Source: Lentzea pudingi (GTDB taxonomy: Bacteria > Actinomycetota > Actinomycetes > Mycobacteriales > Pseudonocardiaceae). From it: 64,000 nt of DNA. Made by a program: the position numbers and the translations under genes. Location: NCBI RefSeq assembly GCF_014646255.1, contig NZ_BMNC01000002.1:310001-374000 (forward strand), written 5' to 3'. The notes beneath the pieces are model-generated. The model searched no databases. It was not told where the DNA came from and saw only the letters and a list, made by a program, of their open reading frames with translations. This document shows, piece by piece, positions 39,058 through 47,825 of the stretch; position 1 is the stretch's first letter; the number at the start of each line of letters is the position of its first letter.

Positions 39058-39413
39058 GCAGGCCCAGGTTGCGGCACATCGCGTTCGTCGTGCGGGACGC
39101 CGAGGAGATGGCCGACTTCTACACGTCGAGGTTCGGCATGTCGTTGTTCCACACCGATCCCGACGGCAGCCACTTCGTCACCGACGGGTACATGAACCTG
39201 GCGTTGATCCAGCAACGGCTGGACGGGGACGTGCCGGCCGGGTTCAACCACTTCGGGTTCCAGGTCGAGGACGTGGCCCCGTTCCTGGAAACCCTGGAGC
39301 CGCGGCCCGCGTTGAGGGGCGGCGACCGGCCGTTCGCCGAGTACCGGGCGATCGATCCCGAGGGCAACTGGTTCGACCTGTCCGCGCACGGCTTCCTGCC
39401 GCCAGGGGTCTGA
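39054..39413 (+). CDS. VOC family (glyoxalase-like) protein
   Basis: 119 residues, one glyoxalase/bleomycin-resistance domain. It begins RLRHIAFVVRDAEEMADFYTSRFGMSLFHTDPDGS and includes GFNHFGFQVEDVAPFLETL and EYRAIDPEGNWFDLSAHG. Potential metal ligands are His in RHIAF, His in NHFGF and an acidic residue in the last strand. ATG 39054 overlaps the upstream stop. It is the last gene of the LysR-linked operon; a bidirectional terminator follows. Confidence 0.9.
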   Translation: MSRPRLRHIAFVVRDAEEMADFYTSRFGMSLFHTDPDGSHFVTDGYMNLALIQQRLDGDVPAGFNHFGFQVEDVAPFLETLEPRPALRGGDRPFAEYRAIDPEGNWFDLSAHGFLPPGV

Positions 39414-39463
39414 GGTTTCGGGCGTCGTGCCCCTGGGCAACCTAGGTGTGGGGTATGTGCAAG

Positions 39464-39499
39464 AGGGGCGGGGACGGCTGTCGGGGCCTCCCCGCCCCT
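39464..39499. terminator. bidirectional terminator
   Basis: AGGGGCGGGGA (39464-39474) pairs with TCCCCGCCCCT (39489-39499). It sits between the convergent VOC and M14 genes, about 50 nt and 9 nt from their stops. Confidence 0.8.
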
Positions 39500-39507
39500 A
39501 GCCATGT

Positions 39508-41994
39508 CTACCGCGTCCCGCTCCAGTAGATCGCCTGCGCGACCTGCGCGTACAGGCCCTTCGGGTGGTTGCGGAACATCGGCTCGGTGCCGAACAACAC
39601 GACCTTCGCGCCGTTCGCCGCCGTGCCCGACACGACCGCCGCCTGACCCGCTGCCGCGTCCTGACCGCCCGTGCCGTTGTCACGTGCGTGCCAGTGGCCC
39701 GCGGCGATCACCGTGCTGCCGTAGCGCTGTTCGACCGTCACGCCCGTGCCGAGATTCGTGAACCACTGCGGGGCGTAGACGAACGAGTGGGGCAGCGCGC
39801 CGGTACCGACCGGGCCGGTGCCGTTGACGACGTTCACCACGCCGTTGGCGTCCTCCCAGCCGGCTGTGGGCGTGGCCTGCAGGAGCTTGGCGTCGGTGTT
39901 GAACCTGCTGCCCGTCGCACCGCGCGTGACCACACCGCCACGCTTGAGGAACTCGTCGAGCGCGGCCTTCGCGGTGGCGTTGAGCTGCGCGTAGTTCAGG
40001 CCCGCGCCCACGTACAGCGCGTCGATCCGCGACCAGTCGAAGCCCGCGTTCAGCACGGCCGTGGAGATCGTGCGGACGTCGAACCCGGACTCGCGCAGCA
40101 CCTGCAGTTCGTCGGCGGACACCGCGGCCGCGATCGTCTTGCGCTGCAACGCCTGGCCGCCCGGCTCGGCGGTGGTGAAGCGCACGCCGTAGCGCTCGGC
40201 GACCTCCTTCGCGGCGGCCCTTTCCTTCGCGGGCACGACGATCGTGCCGTCGTCCTGCCGGCGCAGTTCGAGGCCGCGGCCGAGCAGGTCGTTGACCGCG
40301 CTGACGTCCTTCTGGTCGGTCAGCCTCAGCGCGAGATCCGCGCCGGGTGCGGCGTCGACTTCCCCGGTCGGCGCGGCGGCCACGACGGGCTTGCCGTCGA
40401 AACGGAACTGGCCGTCCTTGTGGATGTCGACCGACGCGCCCCAGAGCAGGCGATGGCTCCAGCCGGAGATGTCGTACATGACCGGCGCCTTGTCGGAGAT
40501 GTCGCTGCCCTGCTCGAGCATCACGTTCGCGAGGCCGCGCTTGGGCTGGTGCATGTCCACGACGTACGACCCGGCCGGATAACGCCTGCCGCCCAGCGTG
40601 AACGGCTTCTCGGCGCGTTCGACCCGGACGTCGTGCCGGACGAGCTGGTCGACCAGTCGTGCCGCGGCGGGCGCGGACCGTTCGTTCGTGATCACGTAGG
40701 CGCGCGGGAACTCCGTGCTGAAGCGGTCCTCCGGGCCGAAGCCGGGCACGAAGCCGTCCGGGATCTGCCGCTGCTTCTCACCGGCGGCGCCGCGGCGGAA
40801 CATCTCCGTCTGGTTCGCGATGAGGCTGCGCCGGTTGTCGTCCACGTAGTCGAGCGTGGTCTTGATGGTGGCTTCGACGACATCGGTGTTGATCTTCGAA
40901 CGCCGCTGCAGCTCCGCGGCCGGCAGTGCGTCGTAATCGGACCGGTTGACCCGTATCGGGATCTCGATCGTGTACGAGACGGCACCGTGGTACATCGAGT
41001 ACTGCGCGGTGTAGATCGGCGCCCAGCCGTCCCACTCGCCGACGGGGTAGTCGCGGAAGGGGATCTCCGGCTTCGCCGTCTCGGGATGTCCGAGTGCCTG
41101 CACGGCCTTCTCCATCTGCAGGCCGCCCGCGTACCCGTGCTTGATGTACAGGTCGAAGTCGTAGTTCTGGCCGTGCGGCGGCGTGGTCGGCTCGATCAGC
41201 GTGTTGGCCACGTAACCGTGCTCGTCCAGCATCATCAACGGCTGGGTGCGCTCCACGATGTCCTGCATGACCCGGTTCTCGGGCTGCGAGTTCGTGACGA
41301 AGTCGCGGTTGAGGTCGAAGCCCGCGTTGTTCGCGCGCGTGCCGGCGACGCGCCCGTCCGGGTTCGCCGTGAGGTTGAAGTAGACCCTGCTGCGCTGCAA
41401 CAGTTTCTTGGTCTCCGCGTCGTTGCTCGTGGCAAGGTGCTCGATGACCCGCAACGCGCCGTCGGTGCCCTCCCACTCGTCGCCGTGGATGTTGTTGTTG
41501 ATCCAGATCGGTGCCTTGTAGAGCCCCGCCGGGACAGTGCGCCCCTCCTCGATGGTGGCGCGGAACCGTTCCTGGATCCTGGTCTCCGCCGCGCTCTCCG
41601 GCGCGGTCAGCGTGACCAGGTACAGGTCGCGGCCGAGCCCTGACTGGCCGACGACCTCGACGGAGATCCTGTCGCTCCTCCGCTGCAACGCGTTCAGCTT
41701 CGGCGCGAGCGAGTGGTACGGCGCGAGGCCGAGCTTGATGGACTTGTCGGCCGCGTTCTCCGGGTACGTCCGCAACGTCGTCCGGCGCGGATAACCCTGG
41801 TGCCTGTCGGCCTGGTTCTCCCCCTGGGCCAGCACCCCCTGCTGGAGGAAAGCGCTGTCCAACGTCGCGACTTCGTTGCGCTCGGGCCCGTTGCCAGGCT
41901 CTCGGTCTGGACTCGACGGTTGCGCCGTTCCGTTGACGGGCGCCGCCATCACCGCGGCGGCCGCCAGGAGTACGGCGAGCAGAGTTCTGCGCAT
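39508..41994 (-). CDS. secreted M14 zinc carboxypeptidase
   Basis: 828 residues with a Sec signal (MRRTLLAVLLAAAAVMAAPVNGTAQ). The M14 catalytic domain occupies about 85-430. Zinc ligands are His170 and Glu173 in NNNIHGDEWEG, and the third His is probably in MMLDEHGYVANT; the substrate Arg/Asn region is NNAGFDLNRDFV. The C-terminal 400 residues are a long beta-rich region with no domain I recognise, ending in a Gly-rich glutamine-amidotransferase-like part (LYVGAGLNYAQLNATAKAALDEFLKRGG). Secreted members of this length are common in actinomycetes and trim extracellular peptides. It stands alone between hairpins. Confidence 0.93.
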   Translation of the reverse strand: MRRTLLAVLLAAAAVMAAPVNGTAQPSSPDREPGNGPERNEVATLDSAFLQQGVLAQGENQADRHQGYPRRTTLRTYPENAADKSIKLGLAPYHSLAPKLNALQRRSDRISVEVVGQSGLGRDLYLVTLTAPESAAETRIQERFRATIEEGRTVPAGLYKAPIWINNNIHGDEWEGTDGALRVIEHLATSNDAETKKLLQRSRVYFNLTANPDGRVAGTRANNAGFDLNRDFVTNSQPENRVMQDIVERTQPLMMLDEHGYVANTLIEPTTPPHGQNYDFDLYIKHGYAGGLQMEKAVQALGHPETAKPEIPFRDYPVGEWDGWAPIYTAQYSMYHGAVSYTIEIPIRVNRSDYDALPAAELQRRSKINTDVVEATIKTTLDYVDDNRRSLIANQTEMFRRGAAGEKQRQIPDGFVPGFGPEDRFSTEFPRAYVITNERSAPAAARLVDQLVRHDVRVERAEKPFTLGGRRYPAGSYVVDMHQPKRGLANVMLEQGSDISDKAPVMYDISGWSHRLLWGASVDIHKDGQFRFDGKPVVAAAPTGEVDAAPGADLALRLTDQKDVSAVNDLLGRGLELRRQDDGTIVVPAKERAAAKEVAERYGVRFTTAEPGGQALQRKTIAAAVSADELQVLRESGFDVRTISTAVLNAGFDWSRIDALYVGAGLNYAQLNATAKAALDEFLKRGGVVTRGATGSRFNTDAKLLQATPTAGWEDANGVVNVVNGTGPVGTGALPHSFVYAPQWFTNLGTGVTVEQRYGSTVIAAGHWHARDNGTGGQDAAAGQAAVVSGTAANGAKVVLFGTEPMFRNHPKGLYAQVAQAIYWSGTR

Positions 41995-42010
41995 ACGACC
42001 GTTTCTCGCA

Positions 42011-42052
42011 CAACGGCCCGCGTATCGACTAGAGCCGATAGGCGGGCCGTTG
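42011..42052 (-). promoter_or_regulatory. strong stem-loop just upstream of the M14 gene
   Basis: CAACGGCCCGC (42011-42021) pairs with 42042-42052, and the interior TATCG pairs with CGATA (42023-42027, 42036-42040). It ends 16 nt before the M14 start and 161 nt after the CHAT gene stop. It may terminate the CHAT transcript or act in the 5' leader or promoter of the M14 gene. Confidence 0.55.
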
Positions 42053-42213
42053 CATCCCCTCGGTCAAGACCTGTGCCGTCGAGGGTGGCACAGACCGCCG
42101 CCGTTCAGCGAGAAAAGTTCACCAACCGCCCGTCCCAAATGGGGCACAAGTCACCGCTGACCAGCGCGTTCAATTCACTGAACGACGTACAACCACTCGA
42201 ACGGCCTAAGCAC

Positions 42214-44787
42214 TCAGCCCGAACCGAGACAGAGGAAGGGCCGCCGGAACGGATCCTTGGCCATCGCCTCGGCCAGCGCCACCGCGGGCGCCGCCCCCGC
42301 CACCAACGCGCGGTGGTAGTCGGCCATCGCCGCCGCACTGGTCTCGTCCCCGACCTTGCTGGCGGCGGCGACCACGGTCCGCGTGCCGCCGGCGAGCATG
42401 GCGCCGGCGAACCCCAACGCCTCGTCGCCGGGCCTGATCCGGTTCAACGCCAGCGAACAGGCGGCCAGCACGACGTGCCCAGGCGGTGTTCGCAGGCGTC
42501 CGAGTTCGTGCGCGAACAACGGGCCGTCGACCAACTCGAGCCGCGAGAACAACGCGTTCTCGTTCTCGTGCTCGCCATGAGCCGCGATGTGCACAAGATC
42601 CGCGCCGTCCAGGTGTGCGAGCACCTCTGCCGCGGTCGCGTCCTCCCCCGACAGCACCACCGCCTTGTCGTGGTGCGCCGCCAGCCGGTCCAGCTCCCCG
42701 TTCCCGAACTGCAGGCTGGGCCCCCGCACCAGCAACACCCTGTCGGTCTCGGGTTTGTCGGACTGCGCCGCCGCCAGCCAGGCCGTGGCACTGGGCGCTG
42801 TGACGACGGGCCTGCCGTGCAGACTCGGGATCACGCCCCACGGCACCGCGTAGAGCGTGCCGGTCGGCACCACGACCAGCTCGCGCTCGCCGATGAGATG
42901 GATCAACGGCTTGATCAGCATCGCGTCGAGCACGTCGGCCTGCTTGCGCGCCGAGGCTCCGATCACCTGCACCAACGGCTGCGGCAGGTAGTCGGGCGCC
43001 AGTGCGTTGAGGTCGAAGTGCAGCTTCTGGGCGCTCTCCAGCGCCTCCTTGGCGTCGCCCAGCCGAACCTTCCGGACCTGCCCGCCCGCGATGACGACGG
43101 CGAGCATTCCGCCACCGGACACCACGAAGCTCACCATGGCCCGCTCACCGAGCTCCGCGATCACCTCGCCGAGACCGGCCATCGGCCGCGGCCGGCCCCA
43201 CCGCTGGGCGTTCCAGCCGAGCCGGTTCGCCTCCCGCTGTGCCCTGGCCAGCCTGGCGCGCAACTCACCGGTCGGCCTGCCGTCGAGGCCGGCGCGCATC
43301 AGATCGCGTCCGAGCCCGCGCACCTCCACGATCCGTTCGGCCAGCTCGGGATTCTCGACGTGCTCCAGCGGCTCGTAGCGGTAGGCCTGCGCGCGCGTCC
43401 GTTCCAGCCAGACGAACAACCGCCGAGCGTCGTTGCTCTCCCGCACCAGCCGGATCGCCAGCTCACCGAGCTCACGGCTGTGCACGGCGGTCGCGGACAC
43501 CAACTCCAGCCCGCCGAGCTGGTCGCGCACCTGCCCCAGCTCTTCGAGGCCCTTGCGTGCGTGCAGCAGCGCGGCGCGACGGTTCCCCTTCGCCAGCGCG
43601 AGCTCGGCCAGCACCAGCCGCCGTTGCATGCGGTGGTCGATCGGCGTGACCGCGCGCGGGCTGGGCAGCTGGCGCAGCAGTTCCTCCGCGTCGCCGGTCC
43701 TGCGCCGACGCACCTCGAGACGCGCCGCGAGCAACTTCGCGAGGCGGGCCTCATCGACCAGATGGTTTGACGCGAGTTCGTCGGAAAGCGTCAACGCCTT
43801 CTGCACCAAGGAGTTCGTCACGCGCTTCGTCTGCATCGCGTGTGCCCAGAGCTCGATCAGGGCGGCCATCATCCACCACGTGCTGCCGCGCTTCACGAGC
43901 TTGCGCAAGGATGCCTTCGCCATCTTTCGCGCGAGGTCGAACTGGTCGTCCAGCAACGCGGCCGACGCGCGGAACATCTCGACCTCGGCGATGTCCTGCC
44001 CGACCTTCTCCTTGCGCATCACCGGCAACGCCTCGTCGAGCGCCCGCCCGGCCTCGTCGGACAGCCCGATCATGAGCATGGCTTCCGCCTGGTCCAGCTG
44101 AACGCCGCTGAGCAGGGACGCCTGCTCCTGCAGCCGGAGGACGCGGCCGGCTTCCTCGTAGCACCTCAACGCCTCGCCGAGGTCACCACTCTGCTTGTAG
44201 GTGTTGGCCAGGGCGTGCTGCGTGTACGGATAAAGATCATCGAGCTGGTGCTCTCGAGAGAGGGCACTTGCTCGTTCGAGGTCGGCAATGGCGACATCCC
44301 GACGTCGAATGGCGCCGTTGGCGAAGGCGCGTGCAATTCGTGCCGAGGCCAACTGACGAATGAGGTTTGATTCGAGACGATCAGTGGCCGAGGCCATCTC
44401 GTTCTCGATGAAGGTGATGATCGGACCGAACCACTGGACGGACTGCTCCGGCTGCCCGAGACGCAGAATGATGTTGCCCTGACTGTGGTCGATGCACCCG
44501 TTCAGCAGAGCTCGCAGCTTCACGTCGGCGAGGGTGTCGGCCTCACGACGGGCAGCGTCGAACGTGTCGAGCGCGACGGCCATGCCGCTGGTCTCGCCAA
44601 GGCTTCTGCCGAGGGTGTACAGAATGCGCACCCGCAGATCTGTCCGTTCCGGACTGTCAGGGGCGCGATCGGTGTGCGTGAGTGCACGGTTGAGCAGCCG
44701 GATGGCCGCAGGAGCACGGTAGTTCTCCTGCTCGGCCCATCCGCTCTTGTACAACTCGCGCGCTCTCTCCAGGGCACGAGCGGGCAT
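42214..44787 (-). CDS. TPR-CHAT protease-like protein
   Basis: 857 residues from ATG 44787 (MPARALERARELYKSG). The first 550 residues are helical repeats of tetratricopeptide type (for example RVRILYTLGRSLGETSGMAVALDTF, PYTQHALANTYKQSGDLGEALRCYEEAGRV). The C-terminal 300 are a CHAT caspase-like domain. Catalytic His is at about 737 (LVHIAAHGEHENENALFSRL) and Cys at about 777 (GHVVLAACSLALNRI). Such proteins are protease effectors of conflict or signalling systems, with the TPR part sensing a partner. The gene follows a 94-residue protein on the same strand after 81 nt. No nuclease, STAND NTPase or CRISPR gene is near. Confidence 0.9.
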   Translation of the reverse strand: MPARALERARELYKSGWAEQENYRAPAAIRLLNRALTHTDRAPDSPERTDLRVRILYTLGRSLGETSGMAVALDTFDAARREADTLADVKLRALLNGCIDHSQGNIILRLGQPEQSVQWFGPIITFIENEMASATDRLESNLIRQLASARIARAFANGAIRRRDVAIADLERASALSREHQLDDLYPYTQHALANTYKQSGDLGEALRCYEEAGRVLRLQEQASLLSGVQLDQAEAMLMIGLSDEAGRALDEALPVMRKEKVGQDIAEVEMFRASAALLDDQFDLARKMAKASLRKLVKRGSTWWMMAALIELWAHAMQTKRVTNSLVQKALTLSDELASNHLVDEARLAKLLAARLEVRRRRTGDAEELLRQLPSPRAVTPIDHRMQRRLVLAELALAKGNRRAALLHARKGLEELGQVRDQLGGLELVSATAVHSRELGELAIRLVRESNDARRLFVWLERTRAQAYRYEPLEHVENPELAERIVEVRGLGRDLMRAGLDGRPTGELRARLARAQREANRLGWNAQRWGRPRPMAGLGEVIAELGERAMVSFVVSGGGMLAVVIAGGQVRKVRLGDAKEALESAQKLHFDLNALAPDYLPQPLVQVIGASARKQADVLDAMLIKPLIHLIGERELVVVPTGTLYAVPWGVIPSLHGRPVVTAPSATAWLAAAQSDKPETDRVLLVRGPSLQFGNGELDRLAAHHDKAVVLSGEDATAAEVLAHLDGADLVHIAAHGEHENENALFSRLELVDGPLFAHELGRLRTPPGHVVLAACSLALNRIRPGDEALGFAGAMLAGGTRTVVAAASKVGDETSAAAMADYHRALVAGAAPAVALAEAMAKDPFRRPFLCLGSG

Positions 44788-44868
44788 GTGATCATCACAC
44801 CACATGCCCCCAAATGGCGCTGTCCGCCAACCAGGCGCAGCCAGGTCGACGGACAACGCAGAGGGTGA

Positions 44869-45153
44869 CTAGCTGGACACTTCCAGCTTTGCCAGGTTGT
44901 CGGGGTGGTTGTCGCAGCCGAGTTCGTGCTCGACGTCGCCACCCGAGTCGGCGCCACCCGCGAACATCATCGGACCGGGCGGACGGCCACAGCACTGCGG
45001 CGTGACCGGCGGCTTGGGCGTGGTCGCCGGCGGCGGCGCAGGAACCGGGGCCGGAGCCGGAGTCGGCGTGACCGGCGTGCCCTCGAGCACGGACTCGGCT
45101 TCCTGAACGACCTCGGCGGCAGCCGCGTCGAAGTTCTCGCGCTGAACAGTCAT
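44869..45153 (-). CDS. small Pro-rich, Cys-containing protein upstream of the CHAT gene
   Basis: 94 residues from ATG 45153 with a strong AGGGGGG site. Three segments are visible: an acidic helix (residues 1-25, MTVQRENFDAAAAEVVQEAE), a Pro/Thr/Ala linker (26-51, TPTPAPAPVPAPPPATTPK), and a C-terminal part with QCCGRPPGPMMF and ELGCDNHPDNLAKLEV. No signal peptide or family is recognised. As the first gene of a two-gene unit with the CHAT protease it could be its substrate or regulator, or a modified peptide; this is inference from adjacency. The upstream region is AT-rich for this genome, suggesting a strong promoter. Confidence 0.75.
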   Translation of the reverse strand: MTVQRENFDAAAAEVVQEAESVLEGTPVTPTPAPAPVPAPPPATTPKPPVTPQCCGRPPGPMMFAGGADSGGDVEHELGCDNHPDNLAKLEVSS

Positions 45154-45336
45154 GAGGTTCCCCCCTCGTTTGGACTATTACTTCTCATCCCCCCAGATGA
45201 GTTGCACGGAGAGAGTGACACACACGGCTATACACACACGTCTCATTTAGCTAACAGCCACTCAGTCGGCCTAAGATCACAATCGACCACCTGCACGAAC
45301 AGGTGACCCTTTGTGATTTTTATGGCCACTGTGTAT
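45154..45336 (-). promoter_or_regulatory. AT-rich promoter region of the CHAT cassette
   Basis: 183 nt of clearly lower GC than its surroundings, with GTTAGCTAAATGAGACGTGT followed by repeated GTGTGTGTATAG-like steps on the minus strand. A -10 such as TATAGC is possible. No ORF is present. Confidence 0.4.
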
Positions 45337-46059
45337 CTACGAGCGGTGTGCGCACACGGTCGCCTGGGGTGGCAGACGCAGCCAGGCGGTGGACTCGGCG
45401 TCCCACCCGGTCAGCACCGCCGTGCCGTGCGGTGTGGCGATCGGGACGTGTTGCGCGGTGAGGAGACCGGTGACGGTCAGGTGCACGGCGTCGAAGTCCT
45501 CGGCCACTCGCGTCCAGTGCACCTGCGCGTGCGGGCTCGTCTGGCGCGGGTACCGGTTGACCAGGCGCTCGTAGTCGGCGGGTGATCCGATCGTGCACAG
45601 CCTGACGTCGGCCGGGTCGAAGGCGAGTGCGTGCAGTGGCCGGTCGTGGCCGAACTCCGCCCACTCGCCCCACTGCCACATGCTCGTGCCGTCTGGCAGG
45701 AAGGACGAGGTCCACAGCGCTCCGGCCGGTTTGTCGTCCTGGGTGGGCTGATCGATCAGCGTGACCGCGGAAGGCACCGCGTTCCGGGCGAACCTCGCCT
45801 GGGGTGATCGCGGCGCGGACAGCGGGCCGTTGGACACCCGTCTCAACACAGCGGCGGCGATGGAGTCGAGTTCGGGAGCGCGCCGCGCGGCGAACGGGCG
45901 GCCGGAGTGCCGTTGGGACGCGGCGAAGACGGTGTGCCGGTAGAGGACTTCGTCGGCCAACTGGTCGAGGAGGATCTCGTCGCCGAAGAACTCGCGCAGG
46001 AGCAGGCACAGCGCGAGGAGCACGGGGCTGCTGACCCCGTCGAAGACGTGATCGGCCAT
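45337..46059 (-). CDS. hypothetical protein upstream of the CHAT cassette
   Basis: 240 residues from ATG 46059 (MADHVFDGVSSPVLLALCLLLREFFGDEILLDQLADEVLYRHTVFAASQRHSGRP). The N terminus is helical and partly hydrophobic without a clear signal peptide. The C-terminal half contains DYERLVNRYPRQTSPHAQVHWTRVAEDFDAVHLT and GWDAESTAWLRLP. I do not recognise a family. It is on the same strand as, and 183 nt upstream of, the small protein/CHAT pair. It could belong to the cassette or be independent. Codon use fits the genome. Confidence 0.6.
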   Translation of the reverse strand: MADHVFDGVSSPVLLALCLLLREFFGDEILLDQLADEVLYRHTVFAASQRHSGRPFAARRAPELDSIAAAVLRRVSNGPLSAPRSPQARFARNAVPSAVTLIDQPTQDDKPAGALWTSSFLPDGTSMWQWGEWAEFGHDRPLHALAFDPADVRLCTIGSPADYERLVNRYPRQTSPHAQVHWTRVAEDFDAVHLTVTGLLTAQHVPIATPHGTAVLTGWDAESTAWLRLPPQATVCAHRS

Positions 46060-46089
46060 GAACGTCGCCCCGTTCGCACAGACCGTGCG

Positions 46090-46121
46090 GGAGCTGGACG
46101 CCGAACGAGGCGTCCAGCTCC
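46090..46121 (-). terminator. terminator of gatCAB
   Basis: GGAGCTGGACGC (46090-46101) pairs perfectly with GCGTCCAGCTCC (46110-46121), 8 nt after the gatB stop. Confidence 0.85.
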
Positions 46122-46128
46122 TGACGGG

Positions 46129-47631
46129 TCAGCTGCAGCGTGCGAGCACGATCTCGCGCACGCGGGCGGCGTCGGCCTGGCCCTTGGTGGCCTTCATGAC
46201 CGCGCCGACGATGGCACCGGCCGCCTGGACCTTGCCGTCGCGGATCTTCTGCGCGACGTCGGGCTGGGCCGCGAGGGCCTCGTCGACCGCCTTCTCGAGG
46301 GCCGAGTCGTCCGAGACGACCTTGAGGCCGCGCTTCTCGATGACGTCTTCCGGGGAGCCTTCGCCCTCCAGGACGCCGTTGACGACCTCGCGGGCGAGCT
46401 TGTTCGTCAGCGTGCCCGCGTTCACCAGCTCGATCACCTTCGCGACCTGAGCCGGGGTGATGGCGAGGTCGGTGACCTCGATGCCCTTCGAGTTGGCCTG
46501 CTGCGCGAGGTACGACACCCACCAGGAGCGGGCCTCGTCCGGCTTCGCGCCCGCCTCTACCGTCGCGATGATGACGTCCAGCGCGTTGGCGTTGACCAGG
46601 TCGCGGAGGACCTCGTCGGTGAGGTTCCAGTCCTTCTGGATGCGCGCGCGGCGCTCCCAGGGGAGCTCGGGCAGGGTGAGGCGCAGTTCCTCGACCCACT
46701 CGCGCGACGGCGCGATCGGGACCAGGTCGGGCTCCGGGAAGTAGCGGTAGTCCTCCGCCGTCTCCTTCTTGCGGCCCGGCGACGTCGAACCCGACGACTC
46801 GTCGAAGTGACGGGTCTCCTGGGTGACCTCGCCGCCGGACTCGAGCACGGCGGCCTGGCGCGTCATCTCGAAGCGGACGGCGCGTTCGACGCTGCGCAGC
46901 GAGTTGACGTTCTTGGTCTCGGTGCGGGTGCCCAGGGCGCCGGTGGTCTTCGGGCTGAGCGACACGTTCGCGTCGCAGCGCAGCGAGCCCTGGTCCATGC
47001 GGACGTCGGACACGTCGAGCGCCTTGAGCAGGTCCCTCAGCGCCGTGACGTACGCACGCGCGACCTCGGGAGCACGCTCGCGAGTGCCCGGGATCATCTT
47101 CGTGACGATCTCGATCAGCGGCACGCCGGCGCGGTTGTAGTCGAGCAGCGAGTGCTCGGCGCCGTGGATGCGACCGGTGGCGCCGCCGACGTGCAGCGAC
47201 TTGCCCGTGTCCTCCTCCATGTGCGCGCGCTCGATCTCAACGCGGATGACCTCGCCGTCGTCGAGCGTCACGTCGAGCCAGCCGTTGAACGCGATCGGCT
47301 CGTCGTACTGCGACGTCTGGAAGTTCTTCGGCATGTCCGGGTAGAAGTAGTTCTTCCGCGCGAACCGGCACCACTCGGCGATCTCGCAGTTCAGCGCGAG
47401 GCCGATGCGCATCGCCGACTCGACGGCCTTGCCGTTCACCACCGGCAGCGAACCCGGGAGACCCAGGCACGTGGGGCAGGTGTTCGTGTTCGGCTCGCCG
47501 CCGAAGGCGTTGGCGCAGCCGCAGAACATCTTCGTGTTGGTGTGCAGCTCGACGTGCACTTCCAGGCCCAGGACGGGGTCGTACTTCTCGATGACCTCGT
47601 CGTAGTCCATCAGCTCAACCAGGGAGGTCAT
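46129..47631 (-). CDS. gatB: Asp-tRNA(Asn)/Glu-tRNA(Gln) amidotransferase subunit B
   Basis: GatB holds the misacylated tRNA and the kinase active site of the GatCAB transamidase. The product is 500 residues. Signatures are [59 protein letters not shown] and the YqeY-like helical tail. ATG 47631 overlaps the stop of the 65-aa gene (ATGA). A nondiscriminating GltX is implied for tRNA-Gln charging but is not encoded in this window. Confidence 0.97.
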   Translation of the reverse strand: MTSLVELMDYDEVIEKYDPVLGLEVHVELHTNTKMFCGCANAFGGEPNTNTCPTCLGLPGSLPVVNGKAVESAMRIGLALNCEIAEWCRFARKNYFYPDMPKNFQTSQYDEPIAFNGWLDVTLDDGEVIRVEIERAHMEEDTGKSLHVGGATGRIHGAEHSLLDYNRAGVPLIEIVTKMIPGTRERAPEVARAYVTALRDLLKALDVSDVRMDQGSLRCDANVSLSPKTTGALGTRTETKNVNSLRSVERAVRFEMTRQAAVLESGGEVTQETRHFDESSGSTSPGRKKETAEDYRYFPEPDLVPIAPSREWVEELRLTLPELPWERRARIQKDWNLTDEVLRDLVNANALDVIIATVEAGAKPDEARSWWVSYLAQQANSKGIEVTDLAITPAQVAKVIELVNAGTLTNKLAREVVNGVLEGEGSPEDVIEKRGLKVVSDDSALEKAVDEALAAQPDVAQKIRDGKVQAAGAIVGAVMKATKGQADAARVREIVLARCS

Positions 47632-47825
47632 GCCAGGTCGTCCTTCCGCAGGGCACGGGCGGCCAGAGCCGCACCGGTGATCGCCACGGTGATGCTCGCG
47701 ATCGCGTTCGCCAGGGCCAGCTTGTCCTTGTTCGCACGGGCGGCCTTGAAGCCGGAGAACGCGCCCACGGCTCCTGCCACCGCACCGGCGAGACCGAGCA
47801 GACCCCTTGCCTTCTTGATGTTCAC
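47628..47825 (-). CDS. 65-residue membrane-type protein inside the gat operon
   Basis: 65 residues from GTG 47825: [21 protein letters not shown], a basic centre ([10 protein letters not shown]), a second hydrophobic segment ([24 protein letters not shown]) and the tail RKDDLA. It looks like a two-helix hairpin membrane or membrane-surface peptide. Its start overlaps the gatA stop (GTGA) and its stop overlaps the gatB start (ATGA), so it is translated in the gat chain. In M. tuberculosis the gap between gatA and gatB holds pfkA instead. The function is unknown. Confidence 0.85.
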   Translation of the reverse strand: MNIKKARGLLGLAGAVAGAVGAFSGFKAARANKDKLALANAIASITVAITGAALAARALRKDDLA

